A stretch of 64,000 nt of DNA from Mixophyes australis (GCA_036250195.1 JAVHZZ010000008.1:7182434-7246433), one strand, 5' to 3'. Numbered from the stretch's first letter, positions 1 through 30,882 are shown. Made by a program: numbers and translations. The notes: generated by a model not told the origin, from the sequence alone.

Positions 1-337
1 CATATACCTGTAATAGGGGAGGAGAACCAACATGTCCTCTGCCAGGAAGAAAGTGTACAAAGATGGCGTCAGTCGCCTTCCTTCCATAGACCAGTAATAG
101 GGGAGGAGCACCAACATGTCCTCTGCCAAGATGAAAGGTGTACAAAGATGTCCGCCGGAGAGGCCGGATTGGCCGTCGTCATAGTGACGCAATTCGGTAC
201 TGTGTGGGGCCCAAGTCTCCAACGGGTGTCCGATAATGTCCTGTTTTTTGGTCCCTGACCCCCAATCTCCTCACAGGGCCCCACAGAACAGCTGTCCCTG
301 GTGCTGAAGTTGCAACCTGACCCCGCCCCCGACAAAC
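1..337 (+). promoter_or_regulatory. MYSM1: MYSM1 promoter / 5' leader region
   Basis: This is the sequence directly upstream of the MYSM1 start codon at 338. An imperfect direct duplication (about 9-76 and 92-151, period about 84-88 bp) carries the AAAGATGGCG/AAAGATGTCC block; the first copy (about 59-68) matches a YY1-type core (AAGATGGCG). An inverted CCAAT (ATTGG) lies at about 167-171 and a CRE-like GTGACGCAA at about 184-192. No TATA box is visible, which fits a housekeeping-type promoter. The transcription start cannot be placed from sequence alone, so the boundary between promoter and 5' UTR is unknown. Confidence 0.5.
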
Positions 338-18910
<18,573 letters not shown>

Positions 18911-19935
18911 AACTTTCATCTACATCATTCCCCGGGGAACAATAGTGGGGTTAATGATGACAGCACATTCGTGGCAATCGCTGACCACCGGCTAACCTGA
19001 AACCGGGGATCGTTGCAGGAAAACCTAATATAGTATGAAGTCATCAGATCAATCATTATAGACAGATGCTCTGTTTGGGAGAAGATTCGGCGCTCCCGAT
19101 TGGACTCTCATATTGTCCGTTTGTTCAAGATTCCCAGCAAACTACTAAATATATGTAATAATAGTGGGAGACTGTCTCTCTTTTTCCTTTTCAAGAAGCA
19201 GAAACGCCCAAACAAATTTGTGAAACATCGCAGAATGTCTTCTGTCATCTAAACAGCTCCCGACAGCCATCGCTGAAGCAGCAAACATGTTTCTTCCCAG
19301 AGCCGATCTCCTAAGTGTTAGTGGGAATCATTGAACACAGACCCTTTTTACAAAACAAGAAATATTTTAGCATGACAGAGACCACTCTTTAGATATTCTG
19401 TCAGTGATGTTCAACTCATACGTGTTTAACATTGATAGCTCATTAGTACCAAGTAAGCTTTACACAAAGCTCTCTCCTGCCGGCAGGGAAAGGGTTAAGC
19501 TAATCAATGGGTGAATTAGACACGAGATAGGCTACTGAAGAAAATGTAAAAAGCACAGTCCGATTGGTCCCGAGTGGGCCGTTTCATTGATTTAGGACAC
19601 AATGGTCAGTAATGTAATCAGCGCAGGTCATAATGGCTCACAGACCTCTTGTGAAATACAGCTGTCAATCAATGGTTGATGGATGGTTTGCAGTGTTTGT
19701 AAACGGCATTGGCCCCTCGCTGAGGATGCAGAAATGTCTGGATTTAATTACAAGGTGAAGATGGATCGTCGGTGTATGAGAACGGAAGGTGGAACGGACG
19801 GCATTGGTTTCTGAGCGGACACCTTCCCCTTGTGCGTGCCGTCACGCAGATTCCCCTGTGTTTGATGTACATATTGTATGATATCTCCCATCCTCAATGC
19901 TGAATATAAGAGTAATAAAAACAATGTAATGTTGT
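18911..19935 (+). other. MYSM1: MYSM1 3' UTR and probable poly(A) signal
   Basis: No further open frame follows the TAA. A good AATAAA at 19914-19919 is followed by a GT-rich element (TGTTGTGTT, about 19931-19939), giving a likely 3' UTR of about 1.0 kb. The end is inferred from these signals only. Confidence 0.6.
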
Positions 19936-20749
19936 GTTATATCAGATGGTACATTGTTTTCACACCGGCCGCTCGCAGCATTAAAAAAAGTAGAGGATTT
20001 TCTGTGTATCTGTTCCAGCAACATTTGATTTAAATCACAAGCACAGTACACGGGAACAGTTGATCGGTGCAGCTTCCACCACGAACCTTTCAGGATGTGT
20101 CTATCAAAATGAGTCTTATAATCTATTATGCAGTGATCCCTGAATGTTATATAACTTAATGGGAAATTATTAAGGTTTGTACTAATCTGATAATTCTGTT
20201 ATTCTAAGTAATCCTTTTATAATAATACATTTGTGACATAAAATCTATGTGCAGTATTGAAAACCAATATATGTTAAAGAATATACATGTATGGTAGATA
20301 ATAATATTACAAGTTACTTCTGGGTTCTTTAGACGTTATAATGGCAGTTTGTGTCCCCGATTGCTATGTGTATGGATCCACAATGAGCGCTGTTCCCTAT
20401 CGGCATCGCATATCAGATATCGATCACAACTGGTGGAAAATTTGGTCACTTTCTGCAATATGACCTTATGTGGGGTCACCAGCTCGTCCCTAACTGGGTT
20501 TCATGTGATCTGGTTACTCCGTCTGAGCACTGAAAAGACCAGAACCATCCATAATGGTCTTCCACTGGGTGTCCAAATTGACAAGACCAGTCACTAGATG
20601 CGCGTTGGAGAACTTCTACAAAGCATCCCCGACGCGCTCCACAAAATGCCTTGGTTTTTCACCAGTCTGTCTGGATGGTCTCCCTGTGCTCTCCGGAGAC
20701 ACCACCATAAACTAGAAGTACGTAGAGGCAGAAACATCTGAAGAGATCA

Positions 20750-21072
20750 GCACGGTGGCTCAGTGGTTAGCACTTCTGCCTCACAGCACTGGGATCATGA
20801 GTTTGATTCTCAACCATGGCCTTATCTGTAAGGAGTTTGTATGTTCTCCCCGTGTTTGCGTGGGATTCCTCTGGGTGCTCCGGTTTCCTCCCACACTCCA
20901 AAAGCATACTGGTAGGTTAATTGGGTGCTATCAAATTGCCCTTAGTCTCTGTGTGTGTGTATGTTAGGGAACTTAGACTGTAAGCTCCAATATGGCAGGG
21001 GCTGATGTGAGTGAGTTCTCTGTACAGCGCTGCGGAATTAGTGGCGCTATATAAATAACTGGCGATGATGAA
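20750..21072 (+). mobile_element. tRNA-derived SINE, near full length
   Basis: The head GCACGGTGGCTCAGTGGTTAG holds a pol III A-box (TGGCTCAGTGG); the B-box-like GAGTTTGATTC follows about 40 bp later. The body has GGTTTCCTCCCACACTCC and a CA/TG run. The 3' end GCGCTATATAAATAAC then GATGATGA resembles CR1/L2-type LINE tails. It sits in the convergent gap between MYSM1 and the ISY1-like gene. Confidence 0.87.
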
Positions 21073-21769
21073 GAGGTGCACTGTGGTTTTGAATTACATG
21101 CTTCGTAAATGTCCTCCAGTGAGTAATTGACAGATTATTCCTGAAACAATGGGCCGATAATCTAACGCTTGCTTCTATCACTGCTTCCACCATACGTGGT
21201 AACATGTACATGTTTAAGGAAGTTAAGCAGCTGTACGTCAAAAAGCCACGATCACCCCAGACATGTAATAATTGTGATTTGGCAGCACAGCGCGGTACAT
21301 TAAACAGGAAATGACTATGACCCTCGCAGAACTGAACAATTAGCGCACACACGCCGCAGATGTCATCATTAAACTTCTCAAAACATTTGAAAATTTCCAA
21401 CCCAGCAGATCCACACTGCATAAGATTTTTGTAGCCAGAGTTGATGTTTTTTGGTCATTAGGGCTCACAAGCTGTAAGACTTGATAAACTTTTTAGAATA
21501 GATAAATAATTCTGCCTGTGCAGCCCACCTTTCCAATGGACGTTACAGATTATCTCATATCTTACGTGATGTGTGGGGAATACGGTTACCCGAAACATTG
21601 TTAATTATTGCACCACCGAGGAAAAAAAAATCGCTGATTCAGCTCATGGACATCCCACAAGGCTCAGATGGGAGATTGTGAAGAATTAAGTCAAAAACGT
21701 AGCATGTATCATCTTAGATCTTACACTAGGGTCACAATTTACTGTCCGAGCTGCATTTATATTTTTGAA

Positions 21770-21775
21770 TTTATT
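21770..21775 (-). terminator. Probable poly(A) signal of the ISY1-like gene
   Basis: TTTATT on the + strand is AATAAA on the - strand, about 127 nt past the TGA at 21902-21904. It is the first such hexamer downstream of the stop. Confidence 0.6.
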
Positions 21776-21901
21776 TACAAACAAATCCACATTTACAGAA
21801 CTCAGCGACTTATAATATCTATATAACTTACAGTAAGGAGTCATTGCCCCATGTATCTGATATACAAATTTCATGTCCCAGACAAAGTGAATGTGACGGC
21901 A

Positions 21902-24287
21902 TCAGATATCCTCTTCCGAAGACGAGTAACAGTCTAATCCCAGAATCCCTTTGACCTTCCCAGAAGTTTCTAGGTCTTCTGTCCGGTTCTCCAGACTGTT
22001 TCCTGGATTGATGGAACCTTCTCGCTCTGGATGGTTTGACAGCAGAATTTCTTTGAGTTTATTTGTGGTATCTCCCCCGGAGTTATAGGGCGACCTCAGC
22101 CACAGGTCCTTAGGGTGAGATTTTAAGCTATTGAACACTAGAGGCGCATCCTGGACTCTGGGATCAACACTACTAAGGTCCAACGTGACCCTTTTCTCTT
22201 CCCCAATGTATGGGGTCTCCTCCTCACTGTCACTTTGCTCTTTATTCACGCTTTCAGACAGGACGGGCGTGCAGAGCAGCTTACCCCTAGTGTGTTCACC
22301 TTAAAAGAAAAGACACAAGTTAATACCTTAAAGGTGTAAGGGACGCAATGTAACAGTTGGTTCTATAGTTTGGTTTGTGCCCCAAAAAATATATATATAC
22401 AGGTAATCTGAGATGTAGAAAAATGTGGAGTTTTTTAAAACTACAGGTACATACAAGGCGGTTGTGTTTTGGGGGATTCATTTGGTTAATGGGAGAGGGT
22501 AGTTATCCTCCCAGACTAATACATTGAGGCTCAGTTACCATTGATGCAGGTTTGTGCTCATGTGTCAATGATAGGATCATGGGATCACTTCCTATGTTTT
22601 CAAGAATTTTACAACTCAAACAAATATTTATTCCAATATGATGCCCAAAGAAACGAGTAAAAAAATGTAAAAGTTATTACTGGTGAATCTCAAGAACGAA
22701 AAATGGGTCTGTTCATTTATTTACAAAATATTTCTGGTTATTAAGGGGTCAATAAATAGAGTGAATGGAAGAGGATTTTCTGTGCAGGTTTAGACGGCCC
22801 TCGGGGCACTTCCTGTGTCACAGAGGAACAGTGTTTCCCAATCACTTCCTTCTGTCACTACCCCGGGTAACACCAGCCTCACGGCACCATGGAGATTTCC
22901 GCACCTGATTCCATCCACGAGGGCACTTTCCCATCCGCTGCCCTCTTCCTTGTGTATCCTCTGGGCTTCCACGGATGGTCCTTGCAGGAAGGATCTAACC
23001 TGCGTAACTTCCAGAGATGACTCTGATACTCCTTTTTTAGTGCTTCAATCTTTTCTTGGAATTCTTGAATCTTCCTCTCCGAATAGTGAATCAGATGAGA
23101 TTGCTGCAAAACAGAAGCTGTCATTCATTCATACAGAGAGTAAATGCCAGAAACTGAGCACTCAGCACTTTTAGGTTTAACGATGAATTTCAAATGAGTA
23201 CACTATCAGGGGACCCAACACTCATCTAGCACAGGGGATGATAGAAGATTTGCACAACTCCACCCTTCTGTGTGCAAACTTCTGATGAACTCCAAACCTA
23301 TGCACCCCAGTGGAAATCTGGGTCCGTTTGCATAAATTCTAGCTGCGGAGCATCTCGAAGTTACTTTTGTACTGAAATGACGTTTTGTAAATGATTTGCC
23401 CTGTGTTTAGGTTTTGGATACACAAATTTTGCACAAGTAAACCAGACGGTATTTGTTCAATATTTCTTAAAACATAATCTGCTGATAGTAGAGGAGACTG
23501 TTGAGGAACTTTATTCTTGTAGTTTATGAACATTGTTTGGATTAAACTTGTAAATGAATCACACTTAGGGGTAAAAGCTGCAGGTTTGATAAAGTGGAGA
23601 TGTCAATAGCAACCAATCAGATTCTAGCTATCATTTTATAGAATGTACTAATTAAATGGTAACTGGAAACTGATTACTCCACTTACGACCCTATGGTATA
23701 GGGTTCAAACCCGTAGCTGGATAAATTTACCCCTTAGTCTTTATATATTATTGTACTAGCGATATCTTACCTCTAAATAGTATTCAATCTCACTTTTGAT
23801 GCTAGGAATCCATTTCTTTACATCGGACGCGGTATTTAGTGCTGACTGCATGAAAAATGGGGAACAGGTTAAAGAGGAACTCTACTTACAGTGCTTCCCG
23901 GCAGATCTGTTTACTCGCTATGTGCTTACAATATAGACAGTGGCTCATTGATATAAGTGGTGAGTTGTAAGAAGTGGTCATATTAGTAAAGCAGTTACAT
24001 CGCTGTATATCCTGTAGAGACTCTGAATTTGCTTCCCAGGAAATGATCATTTGTGAGTGACCAGAATAACATTAATGGAACAAACTTACCAGTCTGGGTC
24101 TGTTATTGTGGATTTCCTTCACACGTCCTTCTGCAAAGAAAACAAACTGGTTGTCAATATTTTACCTGAAAGATGAGAGACATATATAATAACAATAGAA
24201 AATTACAGTCATCAAATGGCTTTATATAACGGCCATACACTGTCCTTACTTCCCTTATACCTTCCTCCCCTGATTATACCCTGCTCC

Positions 24288-24333
<46 letters not shown>

Positions 24334-24581
24334 ACCCCATACCTCCCCTGATTATACCCCTATATACCCTGCTCCATATATACCACCCTATATATACCCT
24401 CTTCTTATATAATATACACCACCCCATACCTACCTCATCTGATTATACCCCTATATACCACCCTATATATACACCCCCTTCTGATATAATATATAGCACC
24501 CCCCGGGCTCGGACCTTCCCTCTCCCGCTGCAGCCACAGTCTGTTCAGTTTGCTCAGCTGCTTCTCCTGGTTCCTCGCCAT
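21902..24581 (-). CDS. ISY1-like coiled-coil protein, five exons
   Basis: Reconstructed exons on the - strand: 24581-24515, 24130-24090, 23845-23771, 23103-22905 and 22299-21902 (TGA). They total 780 nt in unbroken phase, coding for 259 residues. The protein starts MARNQEKQLSKLNRLWLQRE, continues EEGRVKEIHNNRPRL and VKKWIPSIKSEIEYYL, then a charged coiled coil (ERKIQEFQEKIEALKKEYQ) and LDPSCKDHPWKPRGYTRKRA; the last exon is acidic and Ser-rich, ending SSSEEDI. The spaced pattern MARNxEK, EEG+VKE, RP, KW...I..EI and a charged helix follows the N-terminal part of the splicing factor ISY1, but the C-terminal half differs, so this is a paralogue or relative. A spliceosomal role is inference only. 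I do not recognise a specific symbol. The exon 1 donor is weak (GTCCGA). Confidence 0.82.
23569..23733. mobile_element. Hairpin MITE, diverged copy
   Basis: Located in intron 3 of the ISY1-like gene. Ends GGGGTAAA...TTTACCCC are flanked by TTA on both sides, a possible 3-bp target duplication of the PIF/Harbinger kind. The inner word AATCAGATTCTAGCTATCAT matches the 14.9 and 37.2 kb copies. Confidence 0.65.
24292..24332. repeat. (TA)n microsatellite
   Basis: About 20 TA units in intron 1 of the ISY1-like gene, followed by TATATACCACCC-type imperfect repeats to about 24500. Confidence 0.93.
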
Positions 24582-24810
24582 GTTTACTTCTACTTCCGGG
24601 GGTGTGACGTCATGATGGGCGGGGAGATCGTTGTCAGGGAGACACCAAGACGCTGAATACTATCCTCCAATCAGGACGTATCGGTGAGGGGCGGGGCTGA
24701 GTATACAGTACACCGTGAGGGGCGGGGCCTAGTATACAGTACACCGTGAGGGGCGGGGCCTAGTACACAGTACACCGTGAGGGGCGGGGATTAGTATACA
24801 GTACACAGGT
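24582..24810 (-). promoter_or_regulatory. GC-box tandem repeat promoter of the ISY1-like gene
   Basis: Just upstream of the ATG (24581-24579) lies a CCAAT (about 24667-24671) and then four tandem units of about 31 bp (24684-24808), each carrying GTGAGGGGCGGGG, a consensus Sp1/KLF GC box. The units are separated by AGTATACAGTACACC. A CRE-like TGTGACGTCATGA sits at about 24602-24614. No other gene start is seen on the far side, where the 44-bp minisatellite begins. Confidence 0.65.
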
Positions 24811-24861
24811 GCAGGGCTCAGTGTGATCAGTCATCAGAGACATGAGAGCAAAACTCATCTG

Positions 24862-27667
24862 TTACCTGATCTATTACCCCACCCAGGCCAACTGCCCTCC
24901 CCCATTTACCTGATCTATTACCCCACCCAGGTCAACTGCCCTCCCCCATTTACCTGATCTATTACCCCACACAGGGCAACTGCCCTCCCCCATTTACCTG
25001 ATCTATTACCCCACACAGGGCAACTGCCCTCCCCCATTTACCTGATCTATTACCCCACCCAGGCCAACTGCCCTCCCCCATTTACCTGATCTATTACCCC
25101 ACACAGGGCAACTGCCCTCCCCCATTTACCTGATCTATTACCCCACCCAGGCCAACTGCCCTCCCCCATTTACCTGATCTATTACCCCACCCAGGCCAAC
25201 TGCCCTCCCCCATTTACCTGATCTATTACCCCACACAGGGCAACTGCCCTCCCCCATTTACCTGATCTATTACCCCACACAGGGCAACTGCCCTCCCCCA
25301 TTTACCTGATCTATTACCCCACCCAGGCCAACTGCCCTCCCCCATTTACCTGATCTATTACCCCACCCAGGCCAACTGCCCTCCCCCATTTACCTGATCT
25401 ATTACCCCACACAGGGCAACTGCCCTCCCCCATTTACCTGATCTATTACCCCACACAGGGCAACTGCCCTCCCCCATTTACCTGATCTATTACCCCACAC
25501 AGGGCAACTGCCCTCCCCCATTTACCTGATCTATTACCCCACACAGGGCAACTGCCCTCCCCCATTTACCTGATCTATTACCCCACCCAGGCCAACTGCC
25601 CTCCCCCAATGACCTGATCTATTACCCCACCCAGGGCAACTGCCCTCCCCCATTTACCTGATCTATTACCCCACACAGGGCAACTGCCCTCCCCCATTTA
25701 CCTGATCTATTACCCCACACAGGGCAACTGCCCTCCCCCATTTACCTGATCTATTACCCCACATAGAGCAACTGCCCTCCCCCATTTACCTGATCTATTA
25801 CCCCACCCAGGCCAACTGCCCCCCCCCAATACCTGATCTATTACCCCACACAGGGCAACTGCCCTCCCTCAATTACCTGATCTATTACCCCATACAGGGC
25901 AACTGCCCTCCCCCATTTACCTGATCTATTACCCCACACAGGGCAACTGCCCTCCCCCATTTACATGATCTATTACCCCACACAGGGCAACTGCCCTCCC
26001 CCATTTACCTGATCTATTACCCCACACAGGGCAACTGCCCTCCCCCATTTACCTGATCTATTACCCCACCCAGGCCAACTGCCCTCCCCCAATGACCTGA
26101 TCTATTACCCCACCCAGGGCAACTGCCCTCCCCCATTTACCTGATCTATTACCCCACACAGGGCAACTGCCCTCCCCCATTTACCTGATCTATTACCCCA
26201 CACAGGGCAACTGCCCTCCCCCATTTACCTGATCTATTACCCCACATAGAGCAACTGCCCTCCCCCATTTACCTGATCTATTACCCCACCCAGGCCAACT
26301 GCCCCCCCCCAATACCTGATCTATTACCCCACACAGGGCAACTGCCCTCCCTCAATTACCTGATCTATTACCCCATACAGGGCAACTGCCCTCCCCCATT
26401 TACCTGATCTATTACCCCACACAGGGCAACTGCCCTCCCCCATTTACATGATCTATTACCCCACACAGGGCAACTGCCCTCCCCCATTTACCTGATCTAT
26501 TACCCCACACAGGGCAACTGCCCTCCCCCATTTACCTGATCTATTACCCCACACAGGGCAACTGCCCTCCCCCATTTACCTGATCTATTACCCCACACAG
26601 GGCAACTGCCCTCCCCCATTTACCTGATCTATTACCCCACATAGAGCAACTGCCCTCCCCCATTTACCTGATCTATTACCCCACACAGGGCAACTGCCCC
26701 CCCCCCAATACCTGATCTATTACCCCACACAGGGCAACTGCACTCCCTCAATTACCTGATCTATTACCCCATACAGGGCAACTGCCCTCTCCCATTTACC
26801 TGATCTATTACCCCACACAGGGCAACTGCCCTCCCCCATTTACCTGATCTATTACCCCACACAGGCCAACAGCCCTCCCCCAATGACCTGATCTATTACC
26901 CCACCCAGGGCAACTGCCCTCCCCCATTTACCTGATCTATTACCCCACACAGGGCAACTGCCCTCCCCCATTTACCTGATCTATTACCCCACACAGGGCA
27001 ACTGCCCTCCCCCATTTACCTGATCTATTACCCCACACAGGGCAACTGCCCTCCCCCATTTACCTGATCTATTACCCCACACAGGGCAACTGCCCTCCCC
27101 CATTTACCTGATCTATTACCCCACACAGGGCAACTGCCCTCCCCCATTTACCTGATCTATTACCCCACCCAGGCCAACAGCCCTCCCCCAATGACCTGAT
27201 CTATTACCCCACCCAGGGCAACTGCCCTCCCCCATTTACCTGATCTATTACCCCACACAGGGCAACTGCCCTCCCCCATTTACCTGATCTATTACCCCAC
27301 ACAGGGCAACTGCCCTCCCCCATTTACCTGATCTATTACCCCACACAGGGCAACTGCCCTCCCTCAATTACCTGATCTATTACCCCACCCAGGCCAACTG
27401 CCCTCCCCCATTTACCTGATCTATTACCCCACACAGGGCAACTGCCCTCCCCCATTTACCTGATCTATTACCCCACACAGGGCAACTGCCCTCCCCCAAT
27501 TACCTGATCTATTACCCCATACAGGGCAACTGCCCTCACACAATTACCTGATTTATTACCCCGCACAGGGCAACTGCCTCCCCCCAATACCTGATCTATT
27601 ACCCCACACAGGCCAACTGCCCTCCCCCAATTAACTGATCTATTACTCTATACAGGGCAACTGTCCT
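24862..27667. repeat. 44-bp minisatellite, about 64 copies
   Basis: The unit is CCTGATCTATTACCCCACAC plus AGGGCAACTGCCCTCCCCCATTTA. Main variants are CACCCAGGCCAACTG, CACATAGAGCAACTG, GCCCCCCCCCAATACC and CCCTCAATTACC. Variants recur in blocks: the AATGACC unit at about 25608 and 26091 and the ACATAGAG unit at 25761 and 26244 are both 483 bp apart (11 units), and another ACATAGAG follows at 26639. This shows duplication of multi-unit segments. Each standard unit holds the small palindrome AGGGCA-AC-TGCCCT, and the - strand is G-rich. Confidence 0.96.
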
Positions 27668-27770
27668 GATTGCATATACATGCGCCCACTTTCTGGGAAT
27701 GTGCACAGCAATTTTATGCAAGATACACTATGCAACTGGAGTACGTCCAACTCTAGCCCAATACTATAAT

Positions 27771-27894
27771 GATCACGCCCAAACGGCGCTATACCATAGG
27801 TGATCACGCCCATACCCCACTATACCATATGTAATTAGGCCCATACGCCCTTATACCATAGGTGATCACGCCCATACGCCCCTATACCATAGGT
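27771..27894. repeat. 31-bp tandem repeat, 4 copies
   Basis: Four units of exactly 31 bp, GATCACGCCCATACGCCCCT then ATACCATAGGT, with a few substitutions; the third copy begins AATTAGGCCC. It lies about 100 bp beyond the 44-bp minisatellite but is unrelated in sequence. Confidence 0.88.
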
Positions 27895-29536
27895 GGACAG
27901 GTGCAGCACCAGAGTAATAAGGTTCCAGTGCGTCATGTTATGGAGTAGGGGAATCCTTATCACAGCACAGTCCAGTGAAAGGTGAATATTTCTGGCACAG
28001 AAAACAGGAGAAGGGATCATACTGCCAAGTGGCTGGTATGTTCTATGTCTGGTTTCCAGGACTCCTGAAGCCAGATTAGGTCACTGCAAGAGGACCCAAA
28101 AACCAGAGTGACCAGAACGAAACTGGACAGGTCACAATCTTCGATTCAGACACAGCCGTAGAGATGTGGGAAGAACTTTCGCTGCCAGTAATGGGGAGGG
28201 GGGGGGGGGGGGGGGTACATTACAACTAAGGCTGGGTACACACTACAGGTTTTTCACCCCACTATCGTGTCAATCATACAATAATCAACCATTAGGTCCG
28301 ATATCACATTAGTGTGTACGCTCCACGATCACGTTTTATCGTTCCAAAGCATGTTGTATTGTTTTATTTATTTTATAAACGGATTAAAAATTTCTATAAA
28401 CGATGAAACAATTCCAATCCTGCAGTGTGTAAGCACTCAGGACCAGCAGTGTCCATAGATCTCTATGGAGTGTGCAGAGTCTGGATGATGGTTATGACAG
28501 ATGAAGAGCACAGATCTGAAGGTAAATCGTGTGTAGTGTGTGCACAGGAATCGGCTGCTGATCGGGATTTTTTGTCATTGGTAAAATCTTTAACGATGTT
28601 GCAGCGGGAGATAGTTTCTGTACTATGTACCCAGCCTGACAAACCTGCGATGTCAGGGTAAACATTCCAAATATTACTGCTCTGAGCCCAGGGGATCGAC
28701 ACAGTTCCCTGTAATAAAAGCTTCTCTCTATCACAGCCTCTTCTTAGGGTAGCGCTGAACAGCTAATTTTACCTTCATGAGTCGTATCTGAATATTTCAG
28801 TTTGGGTTCCGGTAACCATGGTCATAAGATATTGTTTATAAGATCTGGATTCTGAAGTAACGTCAGGTATGTATTTCGTAGTCTCCTAGGGCATTAGGAT
28901 TCCTATTCTCTATTAATAACGAGATTTGGTTACACAATAGAGATTTTCACCCACAACGTTTACTCTTATTAGCTCAGCAAACAGTCACTAAACTGTGTAC
29001 GCATCTCAGGTTACCAGTATCCAGCCAACGCGTATCAGATCCTGCACACCACATTAAAATATCTATCTGATGATGGGAAAGGATTTTTCAAATATCTATG
29101 GAACTCAGTTTTCCCCTGTACCTTATATAGGGGCAAATTTCTATGATCAAATATACTGACCCTGCTCTGCAAGAATTACCTGCACAATCTGTCTGTAGAT
29201 TGACATTGGGGTATTTTTGTAAGCTGGGAATTACAAGATGCCCCTGAAATTCCTCCTCATGTTCTACAGCTTTGTATGGGCCAAATTTTGCCGTAAAACC
29301 ATAAAGTGTTGGTAACTAGCAACCTAACAAATACCAGTTCATATGACACAATGTTACAATTAAAATAATTAACCATGATCCAATTACTTAATAGTAAGTA
29401 GCATCAGCACCATGGATATTATAAGGCATACTTGATTATTCTTCACACTTGCTTCCAGGATGTAGAGGTAGACGAGATGGGTGTGGCTTGTGAGGTCATC
29501 CAGTGGGCGTGACTGGGCATAAGATTACGCACCGTG
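27895..29536. other. Intergenic sequence without a supported gene
   Basis: A G18 homopolymer is at 28198-28215. From about 28234, GGCTGGGTACACACTACAGG resembles the ends of the element at 52.25-53.0 kb, so another copy may start here. The remaining sequence shows only short open frames with no recognisable domain. Confidence 0.5.
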
Positions 29537-30207
29537 GGGCTGATTCATTAAGGAATGCAAACGGAGTGCAATTTTTAAAAGCAGACTGAAATTGCGCACA
29601 CATACGGCCGTACTCAAGTACAAGCGGATCTCAAGATATGTTTCCATTTCAATCTGGGTATAAGTACTCCCTGGCTATACGGTACTTGCCGTATACAGAC
29701 AGACAGAACCCACTGCAGTATGCGCACATGTAAATGTGCTATATAAAGTCACATCAGAACACATGGGAAAAACATATTAAGCACATTAACAACTCTTAAT
29801 ACTATAATCATTAATAAAATTACCTTTTAAGAAAAATAACTTTTTTTATTCATTTATTTAACATGAAACACATATATCAGGATGTTATTAATCCTTCTGC
29901 ACTAATCGGCACCTCCATCTACCCTGTAGCTGCTGCAAGTGATACAGCTAAAAAACACTCACGTAAAGGATGCCCTGAATGTGAATTGGATAAATGTGCG
30001 TGTGCTCGCCCTGGCAGGACCTTCCTGTACATTGTCTACGTGGGTCTTTCCCTCTCCTTTTCCAATTTCGGAGGCAGTGGGAAGCATTTGAATTGGACGC
30101 ACTTGTGTTCATTGGCGCAAAGTCCAATTCCAAGCGCGCACAGAGCAATTTCACGCAAAATACGGCACTCAGCGGGACTTATGTGCAAAGGTGAATCAGG
30201 CCCCTTG
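29537..30207. mobile_element. Nonautonomous DNA element with GGGGCTGATTCATT ends
   Basis: The left end GGGGCTGATTCATTAAGGAATGCAAAC is matched at the right by GTGCAAAGGTGAATCAGGCCCC, an imperfect inverted repeat. Length is about 670 bp. The GATTCATTAAGG ends relate it to the shorter elements at 53.2 and 60.6 kb. A 138-residue open frame across it (29863-30279) has no recognisable domain and runs out of the element, so I do not call a gene. Confidence 0.55.
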
Positions 30208-30585
30208 TGTCTTCATGACAAGTTTTATTACAAGCAGAAGAGCGTCGCCCTTCTGGGAGAATTGCCTGCCCGTCCATGAGGTCTCACTGTAATCCGGGAG
30301 TCTCTCAGTGATTGTAGGAGAGTAAACAACTTCGATTTAAGGTGTAAGAGTTATTAGGAAAATATATTGTCCCACATGAACTAAAGCATTCGTTGAATCT
30401 TTATATTTGCCCGGCCATTAGGCTGTGGCCGTACCCACACTGCGCTAATTTATTTTACGTCTTGTTTGTTACTTTCACTTTTATGGGATTTTTTCACGGA
30501 TCAAGTGGTGTGGTCGGCCCTTATGGGCTCTGTGTCCCTAATGGTCTAGGGGTTCTGGCTATGAGAGTCCCACCATCCTGGACAT

Positions 30586-30882
30586 TGGCAAACCAAAGGG
30601 GGGTTTCCTAGTGCATGGAAACCCCCCTCCAAGCCTGGGGCACTATATAATTGAGGTGGCTGGACCCTGCCCCCGCTTCACACGGCTCTGCTTGAAAAGG
30701 GAGAGCTGTGTGCACCTAACAGTAGTGCACGCAGCATTGCCCATGTATATTATGGGGATAGGAAGAGTTGCAGAGCAGCCAAGCACTGTCTAATATTATA
30801 GCCACGCCCCATGCATGCTGGTCACGCCCACTGGCGGCGCGGTGTGGAAACCCCCCTTTGCAAATCCTGCGTTTGCCCCTGC
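30586..30882. mobile_element. Nonautonomous DNA element, copy 1 of 2
   Basis: The ends GGCAAACC.AAGGGGGGTTTCC and GGAAACCCCCCTTTGCAAAT with GTTTGCCCCTG are inverted. The roughly 290-bp interior is nearly identical to 62.19-62.48 kb (shared GCCTGGGGCACT, GGTGGCTGGACCCTGC, GGTCACGCCCACTGGCGGCG). Two copies this similar imply recent mobility. The superfamily is unclear; hAT is possible. Confidence 0.7.

Noticed and set aside
24862..27667. CRISPR-like regular array
   Set aside because: Units are contiguous with no unique spacers, in a vertebrate genome; this is a minisatellite.
29863..30279. 138-codon frame
   Set aside because: It spans the inside and outside of a nonautonomous DNA element and has no domain or codon pattern suggesting selection.
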